A stretch of DNA of 64,000 nucleotides from Hygrocybe punicea (taxonomy: Eukaryota; Basidiomycota; Agaricomycetes; Agaricales; Hygrophoraceae). A program made the position numbers and the translations under genes. The stretch spans positions 6,882,001 through 6,946,000 of the forward strand of contig OY744465.1 of assembly GCA_963556145.1 (NCBI GenBank). The letters run 5' to 3'. Position 1 is the stretch's first letter, and the number at the start of each line of letters is the position of its first letter. Below, piece by piece: positions 1-9,714 of the stretch. The notes under the pieces are model-generated. The model had not been told where the DNA came from. It ran no database searches and was given only the letters and a program-made list of their open reading frames with translations.

Positions 1-341
1 TCTGCTGACACCGGACATGCAACATAGCCGATGGCCACCACGTTGGCACCCTAAAACGCACAGACCACGAAGCACACGAAGACGCCGTTCATCTCGGAGC
101 TTATCCTCGACGCAGCCACGCATGACGAAGAAGCCAACCCTGAAGTCGTTCGATAGTATTTAGTCGGACAATTGTAGTCAGTAACCTTAAGTTTAGTCTA
201 GCTACTCTTCCCCCGATTGCTACCTGACACCTAGACTCCTCCTTCTTCATACATTTGTTTGTATCCGCTTCTCTCTTTATCAATCATCCTCGTTTGGTTC
301 TTTGTTGCCGGAGTCCGCTATAAGAACAGCGATCCGTAACA
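1..341 (+). repeat. 5' LTR, truncated by the window start
   Basis: This stretch is identical to 5747-6087 except for one substitution at position 24. It ends in ...CGTAACA. The true left edge is unknown because the window begins inside it. A TG lies two bases to the left in the 3' copy (5745), but the LTR may well extend further, since no polypurine tract is visible just before 5745. The stretch contains the 11-nt sequence at 189-199 that is complementary to the putative primer site. Confidence 0.9.
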
Positions 342-588
342 TAAGACTAAACTTTCTTTACTCCCTCGACAAACGAACCAAAACAACCTGGAACCTCGAC
401 GATACCGAACCCCAAACTGGGAACACGACGACGAATATCACCTTGCACCCGAGACGTCAGAATCTTCTGACGACGATTTCGACCACTACGTCGCAGAACA
501 GACTACCTTCCGACCCCCGTCTTTCCCCCCGCCATCATTTTCTGCTTCAACACTTACTCTTCACCATCAAACACACAGACACACCAGA
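342..588 (+). other. Untranslated leader of the chromovirus
   Basis: This 247-bp C-rich leader lies between the 5' LTR and the gag ATG at 589. It contains the putative primer-binding site. A reading frame crosses it in another phase but shows no domain. Confidence 0.6.
344..354 (+). other. Putative self-priming primer-binding site
   Basis: Two bases after the 5' LTR, the 11-mer AGACTAAACTT is the exact reverse complement of AAGTTTAGTCT at 189-199 inside the LTR. In Tf1-type elements the first ~11 nt of the mRNA fold back to prime reverse transcription at this position. If that applies here, transcription starts near 189. No TGG-type tRNA primer site is visible. The match is seen directly; the function is inferred. 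Confidence 0.7.
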
Positions 589-984
589 ATGTCAGACACC
601 GAAGAAAACCATGAAGTCCAAGACACCACCGCTGTTGCACCTGCAGCCCCGTCATCTCCCAAATCTCATATCGCTCCGCCGGCTAAATACGATGGAAACA
701 AGGCGGGATTCAAAACGTTCCTCCGAAGTGCCCATATCTATATCCGAGCAAACAGAACCGCTTTCGATTCAGAGGAGAAGCAAATCCTTTTTATCCTCTC
801 GTATTTGCAAGGCGGACTCGCCGGACGATGGGCGGACGAGTACGTCGACATTGCCTTGCAGCACGACCCCGTCAACTTCGGAAGTCTGGATGACTTCACG
901 AAGGAATTTAGACGCCACTTTGAAAAACCGGATCAGAAGAAGGACGCATTGACAAAGTTGAACGACTACGTCAAGGAAAAATGA
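589..984 (+). pseudogene. gag: Gag N-terminal part, ended by a frameshift
   Basis: This 131-codon frame encodes the first half of a retrotransposon Gag (capsid-like) domain. The typical stretch runs from a KYDG..FK motif to a GLAGRWADEY block and then an acidic/hydrophobic helix. It stops at TGA 982-984, in the middle of the domain. The rest of Gag continues in the -1 frame from ATG 981, overlapping the stop as ATGA. The junction is a run of five A (977-981), so loss of one A by mutation or a homopolymer error explains it best. A programmed -1 slip or stop-start reinitiation is possible but would be unusual inside the capsid domain. Confidence 0.8.
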
Positions 985-3900
985 CAGCAGACGAATTCTG
1001 GATCGAGTTTGATACTCTCCGACGTCTTGCTGGGCTGAGCGAAATGTTCAACGAGAGTTATCTCATCCAACTCGTCGAACTCCACATGAACAAACCATTG
1101 ATCGATCAAATCTATACTGGGATGATGATCCCAACTACCATCGAGGAATGGCGCGAACAAACGGTCAGACTTGATCAACAATGGCGACGTCGTCAGGAAC
1201 AAGTACGATCGATGAATCTACCCACAAAAACACGATACAATCCAAACGCGACAACCACATCGACTACTCCTCGAACACAACAAACATCAGTACCTCGCCC
1301 ACAGTCGGAATCTGTCCCGATGGACATTGACAAACAGCAAACGTTACCTCAACGGCAAACGTTTACCCGCTTGACGGATGAACAACGGTTGGATTTCATG
1401 AAGAAAGGAATTTGTTTTAAATGTCGACAACCCGGACACATCTCACGTAACTGTCCGGAACAACAAGGACGGCAACAGATTCGTTCTATGAATCCGTTCA
1501 ACTCCTACATGAGTGATGGAACGCAACCAAAAACAGGACAGATCACGGAATATTGTGAGTTACAAATGCGTGTTGGCGATCATCAAGAATTACTCCGTTT
1601 TGCGGTAACAACATTGGCCAAGATGGATATTTTCCTCGGATACGATTGGTTGAAGAAGCACAACCCAGAAATTGATTGGCGAGAAAACGAGATCAAGTTT
1701 TCTCGATGTCTTTCTGGTTGCGGAACGTCATCAATAATACGTTCAACTGAATTTGACACGGTAGTTTGGGAACGACCCCTTTGGTTCGATCAAGTTATGG
1801 AGGAAACAATGGATCCCATACACTTTCGCTCCTTTATGACGAAGTCAACAGAACTTGCCATCAAAGCACAAGAACAACAAAAAGAAAAGACCTTCGAGGA
1901 ATTGGTACCCGAAACATATCATGAATATCGAGATGTTTTCGAACCGTCTGGCTTTGATGAATTACCCGCACGAAAACCATGGGATCACGCTATAACGTTG
2001 AAACCAGATGCACCGGATCATCATGATTGTAAATTATATCCGTTATCACCGATCGAAAAACAAGACCTCGATAAATTCTTAGACGAAAACCTGAAAACAG
2101 GACGAATTCGTCCTTCCAAATCGCCTTACGCATCTCCTTTCTTCTTCGTATCAAAGAAAGATGCCGCCGAACGACGACCAATTCAGGATTATCGATGGTT
2201 AAATTCATGGACAGTCGATGACAAATACCCATTGCCACTGATCAATGATATAATCAATCAATTAGCCGAAGCCAAATATTTCACGAAATTGGATGTACGA
2301 TGGGGATTTAACAACGTCCGTATCAAGGAAGGCGATGAACATAAAGCCGCTTTTCTGACACCAAAAGGTTTATTCGAGCCGACGGTCATGTTCTTTGGCC
2401 TGAAGAATTCACCACCGACATTTCAACGATTGATGAATCACGTTTTCCGATACGAAATTCGTGAAGGATGGCTATTGGTATACATGGACAACATCTTGAT
2501 TTTCTCGAAATCCCTCGAAGAAAACCAAAAACGAACGAAACAAGTTTTGAAGATCTTCCGCGAGAACAATCTTTTCTTGAAACCAAAGAAATGTACATTC
2601 GACAAGGAAAAGGTCGATTATCTTGGACTTATCGTCGGAGATGGCCAAGTTCAGATGGATCCCATCAAAACCAATGCCATTACTGATTGGCCCGTTCCAA
2701 CAAACCAAACCGAATTACAACGATTCATTGGTTTCCTGAATTTCTATCGTCGTTTCGTTGAAAACTTCTCGCAAATCGCAAGCCCATTACACAAATTGAC
2801 GGGAAAAGCAAAATGGGATTGGACAGAAGAACAACAAAATGCATTCGATCGATTAAAAGCCATCATTACTACCGATCCAATCCTCGTATTACCTGTCCCC
2901 GATAAGAAATTCACCATCGAATGTGACGCATCAGATTATGCGATCGGTGCTATCCTTTCGCAAGAACAACCTGACGGTCTTTTCCGCCCTGTCGCATACA
3001 TGTCGACAACAATGACACCAGCAGAACGCAATTACCAAGTCTTCGATAAAGAATTACTTGCAATTATACGGAGTTTCGAAGAATGGCGACATTTTCTTCT
3101 TGGTGCAAAAGAACAAATTGACGTCTTCACCGATCATCGTAACCTCGAATATTACCGCAAACCGCAAGATCTCACCCGACGACAGGCTCGTTGGATCGCA
3201 TTCTTACAGGACTATAGTTTCCGTTTGTTATACCGTAAGGGATCGCAGAACAAAAAAGCCGATCTCCTTTCACGACGCGTCGACCATAAACCCAAAGAAA
3301 AAGACAATGAAGGTATGATCGGTCTTCCTGACTCATTATTTGTATTACCAGAACAAACGATCCGACAAATACTCCATGCAACCCCTACATACGACAACAT
3401 CATTTCCCTACATCACGATATTCCCACCGCAGGCCATCCTGGACGTGATAAAACGATTGAATTGATCTCACGAACAACAACATGGCCAACCATCCGAGAA
3501 GACGTCGAACGGTATATTAAAAGTTGTGCCGAATGTCAACAAAATAAGCCACGGCGAGGAAAACAATTCGGACAACTTTTCCCTCACGATGTACCACCGT
3601 ATAATTGGCATACGATTTCTGTCGATATGATTGGCCCTTTACCTGAATCACATGGTTTTGACGCCATCTTAGTTATCGTTGACAAACGATCAAAACATCC
3701 GATCTTCATCGCTACGAATACAACATTGACATCAGAAGGATGGGCACGCTTATTCCGGGATTACGTCTTCAAACGTTTCGGCATGCCCCGCTTCGTCATC
3801 TCTGATCGCGGCTCGGTCTTCGTTTCACGTTTTATCACTGAATTATACTCCTTGATCGGTATCAAAGGACGTCCAACAACAGCATATCATCCACGCGCTG

Positions 3901-5909
3901 ATGGACAAACGGAACGAATGAATCAAGAACTCGAAATTTTTCTTCGTTTCTTCACCAATTACCGACAAGATGATTGGCACGAATGGCTCGCCCTTGCCAA
4001 ATTTGCATTAGCCAATCGCGAATCATCCGCGATTAAAACTTCCCCTTTCTTCACCACGCAAGGACAACATCCTTGGACCGGTCTCGACGTCGATAAGCAT
4101 ACTCCTATCGCCAACGAAGCCGTTAACGATTTCATTACACGAATGAAATCAATACAACAGAAAATAGGCGAAATTGCGGACGTTACGAGACAAACCATGA
4201 AGGATAAGTATGACAGTCATGTCAAGAAAATTGTCTTCTCTCCTGGTGATAAAGTCTGGCTAAATGGAAAGAATCTGACCACAGATCGTCCGAGTAAGAA
4301 GCTTGACAATCAAAAATTCGGTCCTTTCACCGTCCTCGACAAAATCGGATCTTCGTCATACAAGTTGAAATTACCAAAAACCTGGAAGATCTTTCCCATA
4401 TTCAACGTCGCTCTCCTCTCGCCATTCCAACCGCCCTCCTCCTCCATACAACAAAAACACCATCTTCGACCACCTCCTGATATTATCGACAACGACGACC
4501 ATTACGAAATAGAGCATATTCTTGACTCCCGCATACGCCGCAACAAACTATATTACCTAGTACATTGGCTCGACTATCCTCGTGACAAAGATTCCTGGAT
4601 CCCTGCATCCGAAACCACATATTGCCAGGATCTCGTCAATGATTTTCATAAGTTACATCCCCGCGCCCCTTCGTCTTCATCCCTTCATTCTCTTTTTACT
4701 CTCCCCCCTTCCGTTATCCCTCCTTTCTCTTCCTCGTCTATTTTGCTTACGATTTACCCACACAATGCCGCCCTCATCCGTAATGGTTTAAAAAACCATG
4801 AATTCCGCAAATACCTCTTTCCCCCTGGCATCACTCACGCATATCTCTATGAAACCGCTCCCATTGATGCCATCACATCCATCATCGAAATCTCCTCTCC
4901 CGTCATCGCACCTGCCCAGCTCACCAATATCACCGGCTTTGGCAATCTCGACTTCAATTCACGCAAAAAACCCTGTCCTTACGCTTTCCCTATTATTCAT
5001 TTTTATCACCTTCCCTCGCCGATCCCCTCCGCCGCCCTTTCACACGAATACGATATTTCAACACCACATCGTTTTTCCCTTCTCCCTTCTTCTATATCGT
5101 CTGGTTTCCTCTCTTTCCCTTCCTTCGCTCTTTGCCTTCTTTCCTCTATGTCTGCCTCCGCTGTTTATCTTCCTTCCTTGCCTTATTTCCATCACCTTCC
5201 TCCTCGCTTCCGTATCCCTCGTTCGAAACGACGTCTCTGTAGCCGTGATGTTCGCTTCACCGTCGACCTGATGCCTCCTTCTTCGTTCGGCTCCATCCAC
5301 CTCACGTCTGACATCGCTCATCTCGGCGTTGACCTCTTCTTCGCCCCCCGTACGTTTTACTCCGTGCGTCCCATTGGCCCTCCCCGTCCTGCTATTCCCC
5401 CGACTGTCCCTGTCTGGTTCACCGATGACCCCGTCGATCCGTACCGCGAATTCATCGATTGCGCCGCCGTGTATGATTCCGTTTTCCCTCCGGTTAATCG
5501 GGACGATTCCCCTTGTTCCGGGGGTATTGTTACCTTTTACCCCGATCTAACCCCCGTTTCTGACCCCGACTCTGACACCACGTCACAAAACAACGTCATA
5601 GCTTGGGTCCAAAACATCATCGACGACAATCAACGACGATATCCAAATCCACATGACTATCCTCATCATCCGATTGCCGCCGATACATCATACACGTTGG
5701 TACAAGCCCTTAATAATACCGCGCAGCACAATCACCGAATCAGCTGTCTGCTGACACCGGACATGCAACGTAGCCGATGGCCACCACGTTGGCACCCTAA
5801 AACGCACAGACCACGAAGCACACGAAGACGCCGTTCATCTCGGAGCTTATCCTCGACGCAGCCACGCATGACGAAGAAGCCAACCCTGAAGTCGTTCGAT
5901 AGTATTTAG
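981..5909 (+). CDS. pol: Gag C-terminus and Pol polyprotein with chromodomain and ASCH-like domain (inactive-looking)
   Basis: The frame has 1642 codons. In order: the rest of Gag (1-130); CCHC knuckle CFKCRQPGHISRNC (145-158); the C-terminal half of a retropepsin without its D-S/T-G motif; RT with box YMDN at 501-504 instead of YxDD; RNase H (first Asp 649 in CDASDYAIG); integrase with an HHCC finger (about 810-852) and DDE residues D882, D942 and E978; chromodomain (about 1174-1215); ASCH-like domain (about 1254-1365); and a tail without recognised domains that runs into the 3' LTR. The product of an intact relative would assemble cytoplasmic particles, copy RNA to DNA and integrate it, with the chromodomain guiding it to chromatin. 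Loss of the protease active site and the second RT aspartate argues that this copy cannot move by itself. Confidence 0.92.
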   Translation: MTADEFWIEFDTLRRLAGLSEMFNESYLIQLVELHMNKPLIDQIYTGMMIPTTIEEWREQTVRLDQQWRRRQEQVRSMNLPTKTRYNPNATTTSTTPRTQQTSVPRPQSESVPMDIDKQQTLPQRQTFTRLTDEQRLDFMKKGICFKCRQPGHISRNCPEQQGRQQIRSMNPFNSYMSDGTQPKTGQITEYCELQMRVGDHQELLRFAVTTLAKMDIFLGYDWLKKHNPEIDWRENEIKFSRCLSGCGTSSIIRSTEFDTVVWERPLWFDQVMEETMDPIHFRSFMTKSTELAIKAQEQQKEKTFEELVPETYHEYRDVFEPSGFDELPARKPWDHAITLKPDAPDHHDCKLYPLSPIEKQDLDKFLDENLKTGRIRPSKSPYASPFFFVSKKDAAERRPIQDYRWLNSWTVDDKYPLPLINDIINQLAEAKYFTKLDVRWGFNNVRIKEGDEHKAAFLTPKGLFEPTVMFFGLKNSPPTFQRLMNHVFRYEIREGWLLVYMDNILIFSKSLEENQKRTKQVLKIFRENNLFLKPKKCTFDKEKVDYLGLIVGDGQVQMDPIKTNAITDWPVPTNQTELQRFIGFLNFYRRFVENFSQIASPLHKLTGKAKWDWTEEQQNAFDRLKAIITTDPILVLPVPDKKFTIECDASDYAIGAILSQEQPDGLFRPVAYMSTTMTPAERNYQVFDKELLAIIRSFEEWRHFLLGAKEQIDVFTDHRNLEYYRKPQDLTRRQARWIAFLQDYSFRLLYRKGSQNKKADLLSRRVDHKPKEKDNEGMIGLPDSLFVLPEQTIRQILHATPTYDNIISLHHDIPTAGHPGRDKTIELISRTTTWPTIREDVERYIKSCAECQQNKPRRGKQFGQLFPHDVPPYNWHTISVDMIGPLPESHGFDAILVIVDKRSKHPIFIATNTTLTSEGWARLFRDYVFKRFGMPRFVISDRGSVFVSRFITELYSLIGIKGRPTTAYHPRADGQTERMNQELEIFLRFFTNYRQDDWHEWLALAKFALANRESSAIKTSPFFTTQGQHPWTGLDVDKHTPIANEAVNDFITRMKSIQQKIGEIADVTRQTMKDKYDSHVKKIVFSPGDKVWLNGKNLTTDRPSKKLDNQKFGPFTVLDKIGSSSYKLKLPKTWKIFPIFNVALLSPFQPPSSSIQQKHHLRPPPDIIDNDDHYEIEHILDSRIRRNKLYYLVHWLDYPRDKDSWIPASETTYCQDLVNDFHKLHPRAPSSSSLHSLFTLPPSVIPPFSSSSILLTIYPHNAALIRNGLKNHEFRKYLFPPGITHAYLYETAPIDAITSIIEISSPVIAPAQLTNITGFGNLDFNSRKKPCPYAFPIIHFYHLPSPIPSAALSHEYDISTPHRFSLLPSSISSGFLSFPSFALCLLSSMSASAVYLPSLPYFHHLPPRFRIPRSKRRLCSRDVRFTVDLMPPSSFGSIHLTSDIAHLGVDLFFAPRTFYSVRPIGPPRPAIPPTVPVWFTDDPVDPYREFIDCAAVYDSVFPPVNRDDSPCSGGIVTFYPDLTPVSDPDSDTTSQNNVIAWVQNIIDDNQRRYPNPHDYPHHPIAADTSYTLVQALNNTAQHNHRISCLLTPDMQRSRWPPRWHPKTHRPRSTRRRRSSRSLSSTQPRMTKKPTLKSFDSI
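4735..5085 (+). other. ASCH-like domain coding segment at the Pol C-terminus (chromovirus)
   Basis: The residues include LLTIYPHNAALIRNG, KNHEFRKY, YLYETAPIDAIT, GFGNLDF and a final PHRF. ASCH domains (PUA-like fold) typically read (I/L)KPE...I..G.K..E(F/Y)RK followed by a (V/L)Y...P strand and a G.(F/I)..V strand. The same segments occur in the same order in the other Ty3 element of this window (14440-14790). Assignment is by eye; a profile search was not possible. The family is linked to RNA binding or RNA metabolism; its role in a retrotransposon is inferred only. Confidence 0.7.
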
Positions 5910-6087
5910 TCGGACAATTGTAGTCAGTAACCTTAAGTTTAGTCTAGCTACTCTTCCCCCGATTGCTACCTGACACCTAGACTCCTCCTTCTTCATACAT
6001 TTGTTTGTATCCGCTTCTCTCTTTATCAATCATCCTCGTTTGGTTCTTTGTTGCCGGAGTCCGCTATAAGAACAGCGATCCGTAACA
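5747..6087 (+). repeat. 3' LTR (minimum extent)
   Basis: This is the direct repeat of 1-341 and ends in CA at 6087. The pol reading frame runs into it and stops at 5907-5909. The left boundary may lie further upstream than shown, because the matching part of the 5' LTR is outside the window. Confidence 0.88.
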
Positions 6088-6119
6088 CATATGAACATCA
6101 TGTCCAATGAGGCACATCC

Positions 6120-6965
6120 GATATTGTTGGGCAATAAATATCCAACACATGGTAGACAGGCTAACGTGATTGGTGCCCCCATGTCAGCCAATCCAATGGA
6201 AATGGGAACCTAATATCCTGCCAATGTTGTCGTAGTGTGTCATAAATAGCCCGCTTGTCCGAGATGGGTTGGATAAGAAGATGGGTGGGATCAAATACAA
6301 GTGGGGAATAAATATCACACCCAGCTGGGCCCATCCAATGCCAGTGGGTAATAAATATCCAACCCCCTCTCGGCCCATCCAATGCCAGTGGGGAATAAAT
6401 ATCCCACCCCATCTCGGCCCATCCAATGCCAGTGGGAAATAAATATCTGAACCCATCTCGGCCCATCCAATGCAATTGGGAATAAATATCCCACCCCATC
6501 TCGGCCCATCCAATGCAATTGGGGAATAAATAACCCACCCCATCTCGGCCCATCCAATGCAATTGGGGAATAAATAACCAACCCCATCTCGGCCCATCCA
6601 ATGCTAGTGGCGAACAAATATCTGAACCCATCTCGGCCCATCCAATGCAATTGGGGAATAAATATCCCACCCCATCTCGGCCCATCCAATGCCAGTGGGA
6701 CATAAATATCCATCCCCATGTCAGCCCATCCAATGCTAATGGGACATAAATATCGGACCCCATCTCGGCCCATCCCATGCCAGTGGGAAATACATATCTG
6801 ACCCCATCTTGGCCCATTCAATTCTAGTGGGCAATCTTTATTTCTAACTTTATGGGCCCATTCAATACCAAGGGACAGAAATATCTTGGCTCATCTCGGC
6901 CCATCCAATCCTATAGGTCTGGATAATATCTTGGCCCATCTCGGCCCATCCACTGGGATTGGGGG
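6120..6965. repeat. Degenerate minisatellite, ~45-bp unit
   Basis: About 15 head-to-tail copies of a 43-46 bp unit lie between about 6310 and 6965. The consensus core is CTCGGCCCATCCAATGC, followed by AGTGGGAAATAAATATC. More diverged copies reach back to about 6120, directly beside the chromovirus LTR. The unit is close to a multiple of three, so the minus strand stays open in all three frames (for example 6161-6817). These are repeat artefacts with peptide periodicity near 15 residues, not genes. There are no spacers, so it is not a CRISPR array. Confidence 0.9.
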
Positions 6966-7949
6966 TTTAGCTCATGGGCTCCCCCAATGTTACAGGTCGA
7001 AAATCCGATGCAAGGTGTGCCGATCCTACCTAATTTTGGCAGAGAAGATTTCTTTCCATAGCCTTGCATGATGCCTCGCTCAGTGGTGAGTTAATCTCTT
7101 CCAAGTTTGTATCAGATTTGATCCGTCCTCCTCATTAACTTTTTCGCCAAATGCAGCAAACGATACAACAATATGCTGGCATTGTTTAGTCTAGTGAACA
7201 CAGTTGTGTCATAACTACATTCACTGTGCAGACATTTCGATGTTTTGATCAAGTCGTCTCTTGGAGGTGTTTACCATTGTGGCGAGAATATGAATAGCGA
7301 CAGTGGTTGTATTCAAAGGTTCATCTTCGGCAGTTTGATGAGATGTTATAGCTAGTGTTTTCACATCTAGCCTCGTATATGACGTTGGCCTGGGTTTGTA
7401 AACCCATTCGCTGTGCCACCTGATATTGCGGGACAGCAGCGAGCGAAGAGGTGGAGATGTTTGGTTTGATCCTGGCGCTCCAGGAAATGTACTAATGACT
7501 GCATCAATGACAATACCACCATCATGATGCCAAATGCCGGAACACATCATGATCTCCATTGGCAATGCATATGACATCATTGGTGAAGGCATACAGCAGA
7601 GTACTCGCCATCGAAACATCCTTCTTGACTTCAGTTCCTCGTCATGGTCCGGAACGTTTGGGAGGACCCGACATATTCAATTTCCAGCACATCAAGGGCT
7701 TCAACAGTGATTTTTGACACATTCTTTGGGAAGGCTAGCGTCCCTGGCATTACAAAAATGCATGCATGCCTCTCTGGGAAGGCTTTCCCGTGGTCCTTGG
7801 TATGATCCTAGTTGAAGTAAAGCTCTATGGTTGGAGATTACTCTCAAAGACGGAAACGGATGGTTCTTGATCCTAAACCGCATGGCACCCCTACCGGGAC
7901 CCCAGAAAAAAGGAGCTCCTCATACCAGGCTATAGGCCTGCTATCACAT
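6966..7949. other. Spacer without a recognisable gene
   Basis: About 1 kb lies between the minisatellite and the LINE. The longest reading frame is 7221-7619 on the minus strand (132 codons). It shows no domain I recognise and no clear splice context, so I do not call it a gene. The segment near 7680-7800 has a short repeated phrase (GGGAAGGCT) twice. It may be eroded transposon sequence. Confidence 0.4.
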
Positions 7950-7996
7950 TTTCCTACTAACCTTCCTTCTCATACATATAACATCAAGCCTACAAA

Positions 7997-9523
7997 ATGA
8001 GCCTTCGCCAATGGGCAACCATTGGCGAAGGAACTAAAAGCAGATGTGGCAAACACGCCCAACCTGCAACCACCACACCACCCGAAACCAGATCCTCAAG
8101 GCACGCATCCAACCCATCATCAGAAATCAAACAAGACATAGAATCAACCCAACAAGCCATCAACTACCTAGTAGCTAAGTCCTTACTCCCCTCTGATCAA
8201 GACTTCGACATCCCTGCCCTTTCAGGTGTACTCCAACTAATCGCGACTGCAGACAACAACACCATCTCACCCACAGTAGCCAATGCCATCCACTCAGTCG
8301 CCATTCTACTCAACTCCCTAGACTTTGATTCAAAAACCAATATTCTCACCAACACCATCACCACAGAACTCCATAACCAGTCCAACATGCTTCAAGAAAC
8401 CATTGGCCACACCTTGGAACCTATCCTAGACTCCATCTCCACATGGGTAATAGACCACTTAGACGCCAACCTCAAAGAAACCAAAGAACAGCTCCAGCAA
8501 ATGGCAGCAGATCTCACTAAATCCACCACATCCATCAAATCCACCACTACCTCGTACAAGGACGCACTACTATCTAAAAACCAACACACCGCTACTGAAC
8601 ACAGAGACCCTCGTCTAAAGGCAAAAGAACACCTACAAGCCCACCAGCTCCTCCTCGACATCCCCAACTCACCGGATGCCAAAAAGGCCCTGGCCATCAG
8701 TTTAGCGAAACTCACTGATAAAGCTAACCTAGCACCCAAAGCCACTGACTCCCCACCATCCTCCAAGTTCCTAGGAGCCACAAAGCTACGCAATGGAGGT
8801 ATTTTACTAGAGGCAGGCACCGATAATACCGTACTTTGGATCCACAACGAACCGCACCTAACCACCTTCTTGACGGAATTTGGTCATGGGGCAACTCTTA
8901 AGCGTCGCACCTACACTGTCATAGCTCACTTCATCCCATTAACATTTGACCCAGACTCTGATGGCCACCTCAGAGAAGTCAAAGAAATCAACGACCTCCC
9001 TGCTAGCTCCATAATACAGGCAAATTGGATCAAACCCAAAGATTGCCACTCACCAAACCAGACATGCAGACATGCAATCTTCTCCTTCAGCAGTCCCAAA
9101 ACCGCCAACCAAGTACTATCAAGAGGCTTTTTCATCTGTCACAAAAAGATAAACACCAGCAAATGCAAAAGAGAACCCCTGCGATGCCTACATTGCCATC
9201 AATGGAACCACACCGCAGCCCAATGCCCAGCGGATAACGACACATGCAGCACTTGCAGTGGCCCACACAGAACCCTAGCATGCGACAACCCAACCCAACC
9301 CTATTGTACCCCCTGCAAGCAATGCGGTCACACCAGCTGGGACTGCAATTGCCCCACATTCCAGGCCAAGTGCAGGGATGCCGATGCATGCAACCCTGAG
9401 AACCTCCTTCCATATTATCCCACGAACGAATACTGGACCCAAGTGCAATACCCCAACATCACCAATGCCTCTAACACTCCCCATACTCAAACCAACGTAC
9501 ATCAACCCACAATCCACCGCCTA
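7997..9523 (+). pseudogene. LINE ORF1, Gag-like protein with three zinc knuckles, split by element A
   Basis: The frame opens at ATG 7997 and codes for about 509 residues before it meets element A. The N-terminal half is helical and rich in Q, S and T. A basic central part is followed by three CCHC-type knuckles: CLHCHQWNHTAAQC, CSTCSGPHRTLAC and CKQCGHTSWDC (about nt 9180-9360). LINE ORF1 proteins of this type bind the element RNA and form the ribonucleoprotein. The reading frame continues after the insertions in 36416-36551 and 38873-39081, though with a one-base frame offset. Beyond 9523 the open frame runs into element A and is not LINE sequence. Confidence 0.85.
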
Positions 9524-9714
9524 GTGTTGGGGAAGTTCGGTTTGGTCCGGTTTGGGGCCTTTTTGCCCAAACCGGAAACCGAATGGTCCGGTTTTCCACC
9601 CAAAATCCCCAAACCAGACCGAAACCGATGCAAACCATTTGCATCGGTTCGGTTTCGGTCCAAACGCGGTCTGAACCGCGGACCGTTGGTGGTCAGCCCC
9701 CCTGCGCCATTCTG

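Larger units (their letters stand above)
1..6087 (+). mobile_element. Ty3/gypsy LTR retrotransposon of the chromovirus type, 5' edge cut by the window
   Basis: Direct repeats at both ends (1-341 and 5747-6087) enclose gag and pol reading frames. The order is gag, CCHC knuckle, protease remnant, RT, RNase H, integrase, chromodomain and an ASCH-like C-terminal domain, which is the Ty3/gypsy order. The overlapping parts of the LTRs differ at one position (A at 24, G at 5770), so the insertion is young. Coding damage is nevertheless visible: a gag frameshift near 980, a missing protease active-site segment and an altered RT catalytic box. The upstream target duplication lies outside the window; the right flank begins CATAT. 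Confidence 0.95.

Noticed and set aside
302..952. 216-codon + frame overlapping the gag start
   Set aside because: It is out of phase with the recognisable Gag domain and crosses the leader; composition is that of a shadow frame.
977..984. Programmed -1 frameshift in Gag
   Set aside because: The site is within the capsid-like domain and not at a Gag/Pol border; a one-base loss in the A run is simpler. Kept as an open point.
6161..6821. Three long overlapping minus-strand frames (137-218 codons)
   Set aside because: They are produced by the ~45-bp tandem repeat, which keeps all frames open; no start context, domain or codon pattern supports a gene.
6310..6965. CRISPR-like regular repeat
   Set aside because: Units are contiguous and degenerate with no unique spacers, and the genome is fungal.
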